DNA from: a bacterium
Lineage (GTDB): Bacteria; Bacillota_I; Bacilli_A; Acholeplasmatales; JAEDCM01
Length of the DNA: 32,174 bases
NCBI GenBank assembly: GCA_024694145.1
Contig: JAILKD010000032.1
Coordinates: 1-32,174, forward strand
Direction: 5' to 3'
The position numbers were made by a program, and so were the translations under genes. Of the stretch, positions 27,886 to 32,174 are shown piece after piece. The number at the start of each line of letters is the position of its first letter. Position 1 is the first letter of the stretch. The notes below the pieces were generated by a model. The model saw nothing but the letters and a program-made list of their open reading frames with translations, did no database searches and had not been told where the DNA came from.

Positions 27886-28632
27886 CTACTTTAAATTATA
27901 TACATCATAAACTACATCATCTATTTTTTCTACATTAACTTTTTTATAAAGTTCTTTTGTCTTGCTTGATAGTTCCATACTTTCAACTACATATAAGTTT
28001 TTAACATTTTTAACATCAAGACTATTAGCTATTTTTTCTGATTTTATAATTAGTTTATCAAGTTCTTTTCCACTATAAAAATCATTACTAACACTACTTA
28101 CATTTTCACTTAAAGTTATTTCTTCTATATTTTCTAAATACATAAAAGCATTACTACTAACATTATTTGATTTTATATTTATTTTCTTTAAGTTTGGGGC
28201 AATAGTAAAAGCTCTTGATTTTATGTTTTTATCAATAGTAATACTACTATCTTTTATTCCTGAAGAATAAATTATTAATTCATCACTCTTATAAAGTGAA
28301 CCATTAATTGTTGAATAAATACTTGAATTTTCAACACTTATAGTTTTTAAGTTTTGACAATATGTAAAACTACCTTCTTCTATACTAGTGATATTTTCAT
28401 AAAACTTAACAGATTCAATATAGTCATTATTTCTAAATCCACTTATTTCAGTTACATCTTTTTTATTATACTTTTTAGGTATTGTTATTGATTTTTCTTT
28501 TGAAGACTCATTTAAAGAAACTCTATATGTATTATCAAACTTTAGTTCAAAGTCTAACATTTTAGAGATTTTTTTATTTTTACATGATGTAGTTATAAAT
28601 ATCAATGGAATTAAAAATAATATTTTTTTCAC
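27886..28632 (-). CDS. Predicted lipoprotein with BspA-like (LRR_5) leucine-rich repeats
   Basis: MKKILFLIPLIFITTSC lipobox; repeats such as VTEISGFRNNDYIESVKFYENITSIEEGSFTYCQNLKTISV and NAFMYLENIEEITLSENVSSVSND. GTG start. Confidence 0.7.
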   Translation of the reverse strand: MKKILFLIPLIFITTSCKNKKISKMLDFELKFDNTYRVSLNESSKEKSITIPKKYNKKDVTEISGFRNNDYIESVKFYENITSIEEGSFTYCQNLKTISVENSSIYSTINGSLYKSDELIIYSSGIKDSSITIDKNIKSRAFTIAPNLKKINIKSNNVSSNAFMYLENIEEITLSENVSSVSNDFYSGKELDKLIIKSEKIANSLDVKNVKNLYVVESMELSSKTKELYKKVNVEKIDDVVYDVYNLK

Positions 28633-28683
28633 TTATATCACCAAATTTTATTTTACCATATTTTTGTTTTATTATAAACAAAA

Positions 28684-28701
28684 AAGAGGAATAATCCTCT
28701 T
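28684..28701 (-). terminator. pheT terminator (aagagga / tcctctt)
   Basis: 7-bp perfect stem with minus-strand TTTTTGTTT. Confidence 0.65.
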
Positions 28702-28706
28702 AATTG

Positions 28707-31064
28707 TTATGATCTTAATTTTGCTTGATATGTAAAGTCTAATCTCTTTAAGATTTGATTAATGAATTTATCTACATCTTCACTAGTTAAAGTCTTTTCA
28801 TTATCTTGGAATTCAAGTGATATAGCAATTGACTTTAAGTTTGGATCAATCTTATCTCCTTGATATACATCAAAGATATTTATATCAACAAGTTTTTTAG
28901 CTGTTTGTTTGATTAAATCAACAATATCACTAGCAGCTACATTCTTATCAATTAGAATTGCAATATCTCTAGATACTGTTGGGAATTTAGAGATTGGCTT
29001 ATAGTTATTTTTGATGTTTCTAATCTTATATATTTCAGTTAAGTTTAATTCAAATACAAAACCATCTGTAATATCATTTTCTTTTAAGATTTGTGGATGA
29101 AGTGCACCTATTACACCAATCTTAGTATTACCAGCCATAACAAATGCAGTTTGTCCGTTATGTAAGCCATTATTTACTCCCTTAACGAATGTTACATCAA
29201 GTCCTATATAAGAAAGTAATTGTTCTAAAATACCCTTTAATAAATAGAAATCAGCTTGCATCTTCTTTCCTTGCCATAAACTAGAATTAAACATTCCTTT
29301 AATACCTACAGCAAGTAAATCATATTCAGAATTTGTGTTATAACCTTTACCAATTTCAAAGATTGCTAAATCTTGTTGTTGTCTAGCACTATTGTATCTT
29401 AAATCTTCAACAATGCTATTAAGTAGAGTTTGTCTTAAAGTTTCTCTATCACTAGTCATTGGCATTAATAAACTTATTTCATTACTAAATTCACCAAACT
29501 TATTTAAATCATTTTTATTGATTAGTGAATAGTTAACAACTTCCATTAAACCCATACCAGCTAGGAAGTGTCTAATACTTCTTACTAGTTTTTGTTTTTC
29601 GTTTAAAGCACCTTTAGAATTAGTATTTGGTAATGTTGATGGAATGTTTTCATATCCATACATTCTAGCTATTTCTTCTTCTAAATCTTGACTTGTTGAA
29701 ATATCTACTCTTCTAGTAGGTACAAATACCTTAAATGAGCCATTTTTAGCTTCTACTTTAAAGTCTAAATCTTTAAATATTTTTTCAACTTGTTCACTGG
29801 TAATATTAATTCCTAAATAGTTTTTAATCTTATTTAATTCAATATTTATTTCTTTATCAGATTTATTTAAATTATCAACTGAAGTATAAGCATTATCAAT
29901 CATACCATCAGCAAGAAGACCGAATAATTCAGTTGCTCTATCAAGAGCTAATGTAATACGTGATGGATCAACTATTCTTTCATAGCGCATAGATGCTTCA
30001 CTATGTAAGTTTAATCTTGATGCAGTTTTTCTTATAGCAGTAGGTGCAAAGTATGCACTTTCAAGAATAATATTTTTAGTATTTTCATTAATTCCTGATT
30101 TTAATCCACCCATAACTCCACCAATAGCAATAGGTTCACTTCCATTAGTTATAACTACATCTGTAGGAAGTAATTCTCTATCAATTTCATCTAGTGTAGT
30201 CATTACTTCTTTATCATAAGCATTTCTAACTACAATGTTATTACCAATTATATCAGCATCAAAAGCATGTAGTGGTGTACCAAGTTCTAGCATTACATAG
30301 TTAGTAATATCAACTACATTATTAATAGGTCTAATACCACAAGCAATTAGTCTTCCCTTTAACCACCAAGGTGATTCTTTAATTGTTATGTTATTAATCT
30401 TTCTAGCATAGTATGCATAGCAATTTTCAGTATCAATTTTAACAGATAAATCGCTAGGTTTAGAGTTTTTCATAACTGGAGCTTTGTAATTTACTTTAAT
30501 TCCTTTAGCTGCAGCTATATCATAAGCTACACCTAAATGACTTAATAAATCTCCACGGTTAGGAGTAAGTCCTGTTTCAAAAACTGTGTCATCTAATCCT
30601 AAGTATTTTAGTGGATCTTCTCCTGCTTTTGCATCATCACCAAGAATTACTATTCCGTTTTTAAATTCTTCTGGAACATATTTTTCTTCAATACCTAGTT
30701 CTTGCAAGCTACAGCACATACCATTAGATTCTACTCCTCTAACTTTACTTTTTTTAATTTTAAAGTTACCAGGTAGTACTGCGCCATCTTTAGCAACTAC
30801 TACATTAATACCAGCAGTACAGTTAGGAGCTCCACAAACAATTTGTTCAACCTTATCTCCTAAATCTACTTGGCAAATGTGTAAGTGATCACTATCTGGA
30901 TGCATTACGCATTCATTTATATGACCAATTGTAAGGTTTGTTGCATTAACTAATTTATAATATTCTTCTATTTCAATTACTTTAAATGACATTAATTTAT
31001 ATAATTCTTCATTAGTTTCATCAATTTTAACGAAGTCTTTAACAAAATTTAAACTAGTTTTCAT
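28707..31064 (-). CDS. pheT: Phenylalanine--tRNA ligase beta subunit
   Basis: MKTSLNFVKDFVKI, EMAP-type tRNA-binding domain, GLTPNRGDLLSHLGVAYDIAA, FDX-ACB KFPTVSRDIAILID. Confidence 0.97.
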   Translation of the reverse strand: MKTSLNFVKDFVKIDETNEELYKLMSFKVIEIEEYYKLVNATNLTIGHINECVMHPDSDHLHICQVDLGDKVEQIVCGAPNCTAGINVVVAKDGAVLPGNFKIKKSKVRGVESNGMCCSLQELGIEEKYVPEEFKNGIVILGDDAKAGEDPLKYLGLDDTVFETGLTPNRGDLLSHLGVAYDIAAAKGIKVNYKAPVMKNSKPSDLSVKIDTENCYAYYARKINNITIKESPWWLKGRLIACGIRPINNVVDITNYVMLELGTPLHAFDADIIGNNIVVRNAYDKEVMTTLDEIDRELLPTDVVITNGSEPIAIGGVMGGLKSGINENTKNIILESAYFAPTAIRKTASRLNLHSEASMRYERIVDPSRITLALDRATELFGLLADGMIDNAYTSVDNLNKSDKEINIELNKIKNYLGINITSEQVEKIFKDLDFKVEAKNGSFKVFVPTRRVDISTSQDLEEEIARMYGYENIPSTLPNTNSKGALNEKQKLVRSIRHFLAGMGLMEVVNYSLINKNDLNKFGEFSNEISLLMPMTSDRETLRQTLLNSIVEDLRYNSARQQQDLAIFEIGKGYNTNSEYDLLAVGIKGMFNSSLWQGKKMQADFYLLKGILEQLLSYIGLDVTFVKGVNNGLHNGQTAFVMAGNTKIGVIGALHPQILKENDITDGFVFELNLTEIYKIRNIKNNYKPISKFPTVSRDIAILIDKNVAASDIVDLIKQTAKKLVDINIFDVYQGDKIDPNLKSIAISLEFQDNEKTLTSEDVDKFINQILKRLDFTYQAKLRS

Positions 31065-31065
31065 C

Positions 31066-32094
31066 TTATTTTACCCCCTTAAATTGATTTAAGAATTTTT
31101 GATCATTCATATAGAAGTTTCTTATATCTTCAATACCATATTTAAGCATAGTAAATCTTTCAACACCTATACCAAATGCGAATCCTTGAATTTTTTCTGG
31201 ATCATATCCATTCATCTTAAGCACATTATTATTAACCATACCAGCACCTAAAACTTCAATCCATCCACTATTCTTACAAATAGGGCATCCTTTACCATTA
31301 CATTTAAAGCATGATACATCTACTTCTACACTTGGTTCAGTAAATGGGAAGAAACTTGGACGTAGACGAATTGTTCTTTCATCACCAAATACTTTTTTAG
31401 CTACTTCATGTAGTGTACCTTTTAAATCAGCAAGTGAGATATCTTTTCCAAGCACTAAACCTTCTACTTGCATGAATTGATGTGAGTGAGTTGCATCATC
31501 ATCATCTCTTCTATAAACCTTACCAGGACAAATTACTTTAATAGGTTCACCCTTCTTAGCTTGCATAGTTCTTGCTTGAACTGGTGAAGTATGAGTTCTA
31601 AGTAATGTGTTAGGATTAATATAGAAAGTATCTTGCATATCACGTGCTGGGTGATCCTTTGGTAAGTTTAAAAGTTCAAAGTTATATAAATCTTCTTCAA
31701 CTTCAGGACCTTCTGCGATTTCGTAACCCATACCAATGAATAAATCTTCGATTTCTTCAATTGTTTGCATTAATGGGTGGATTACTCCTGTATTAAACTT
31801 ATAACCAGGTAAAGTTACATCAATAGCTTCACTTTCTAGCTTCTTATTAATTTTCATTTCTTCTAGTTTTTCTTGAGCAATTCTAATCTTTTCTTCAACA
31901 GCGCTCTTTATCTTATTAACCAAAGCTCCAAACTTAGGACGCTCCTCATTACTTAAGTCACGCATTCTACCCATAAATCCTTGAATTAAGCCCTTTTTTC
32001 CTAGATACTTAACTCTTGTTTCGTTTAGTTGATCTAAGTTTTCACAAGCATCAATTTCTTCGCTTGCAACTTTTTCAACATTCTCTAATTCCAT
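31066..32094 (-). CDS. pheS: Phenylalanine--tRNA ligase alpha subunit
   Basis: [55 protein letters not shown]. Confidence 0.97.
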   Translation of the reverse strand: MELENVEKVASEEIDACENLDQLNETRVKYLGKKGLIQGFMGRMRDLSNEERPKFGALVNKIKSAVEEKIRIAQEKLEEMKINKKLESEAIDVTLPGYKFNTGVIHPLMQTIEEIEDLFIGMGYEIAEGPEVEEDLYNFELLNLPKDHPARDMQDTFYINPNTLLRTHTSPVQARTMQAKKGEPIKVICPGKVYRRDDDDATHSHQFMQVEGLVLGKDISLADLKGTLHEVAKKVFGDERTIRLRPSFFPFTEPSVEVDVSCFKCNGKGCPICKNSGWIEVLGAGMVNNNVLKMNGYDPEKIQGFAFGIGVERFTMLKYGIEDIRNFYMNDQKFLNQFKGVK

Positions 32095-32122
32095 AATTAT
32101 TCCTCCTTATCTATTAAAAAAA

Positions 32123-32174
32123 GTCCTTAGATTTCTCTAAGGACGTTATTAACGCGGTACCACCTTAGTTCTAG
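32123..32174 (-). ncRNA. 3' part of a T-box riboswitch (T-box sequence, antiterminator/terminator) upstream of pheST; truncated by the window edge
   Basis: Minus strand AAGGTGGTACCGCG (complement of 32153-32166), CTAAGG able to pair alternatively, and terminator GTCCTTAG-agaaat-CTAAGGAC followed by TTTTTTT. Confidence 0.93.

Noticed and set aside
30586-30888. 100-aa plus-strand ORF
   Set aside because: Antisense within pheT; no independent support.
1-32174. CRISPR arrays, toxin-antitoxin pairs, prophage or defence islands
   Set aside because: No spaced direct repeats, no matching protein pairs; gene content is conserved core chromosome.

Overview
Low-GC Bacillota-type chromosomal window using the standard bacterial code (TGA is a genuine stop). 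Nearly all genes are on the minus strand. It is a compacted version of two regions I recall as neighbouring blocks in Bacillus subtilis: (i) pheST / rlmN-rsgA-rpe / rpmB<>fakA-recG-plsX-rnc, then nudix-dnaD-nth; and (ii) pgsA-recA-rny-ymdB-miaB-ymcA(ricA)-mutS. A gmhB-glmM-glmU cassette sits between recA and rny. Most of the window is housekeeping. The less ordinary content is: a 756-aa protein with three SAP-like motifs, a long Glu/Ala-rich region and a C-terminal membrane anchor; an Erm-like (not clearly KsgA) rRNA methyltransferase fused into the rsgA-rpe operon; a predicted structured 5' leader on RNase Y mRNA starting at its own predicted +1; an HTH + helical-repeat (RNPP-like) regulator; a GmhB-like phosphatase coupled to glmM; an anchored FxLYD-like protein; a BspA-like LRR lipoprotein; a truncated T-box upstream of pheST; an 18-bp perfect palindrome between fakA and rpmB; and repeated placement of terminator hairpins over stop codons. 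I found no CRISPR array, tRNA, rRNA or complete mobile element, and no clear multi-gene novel system.
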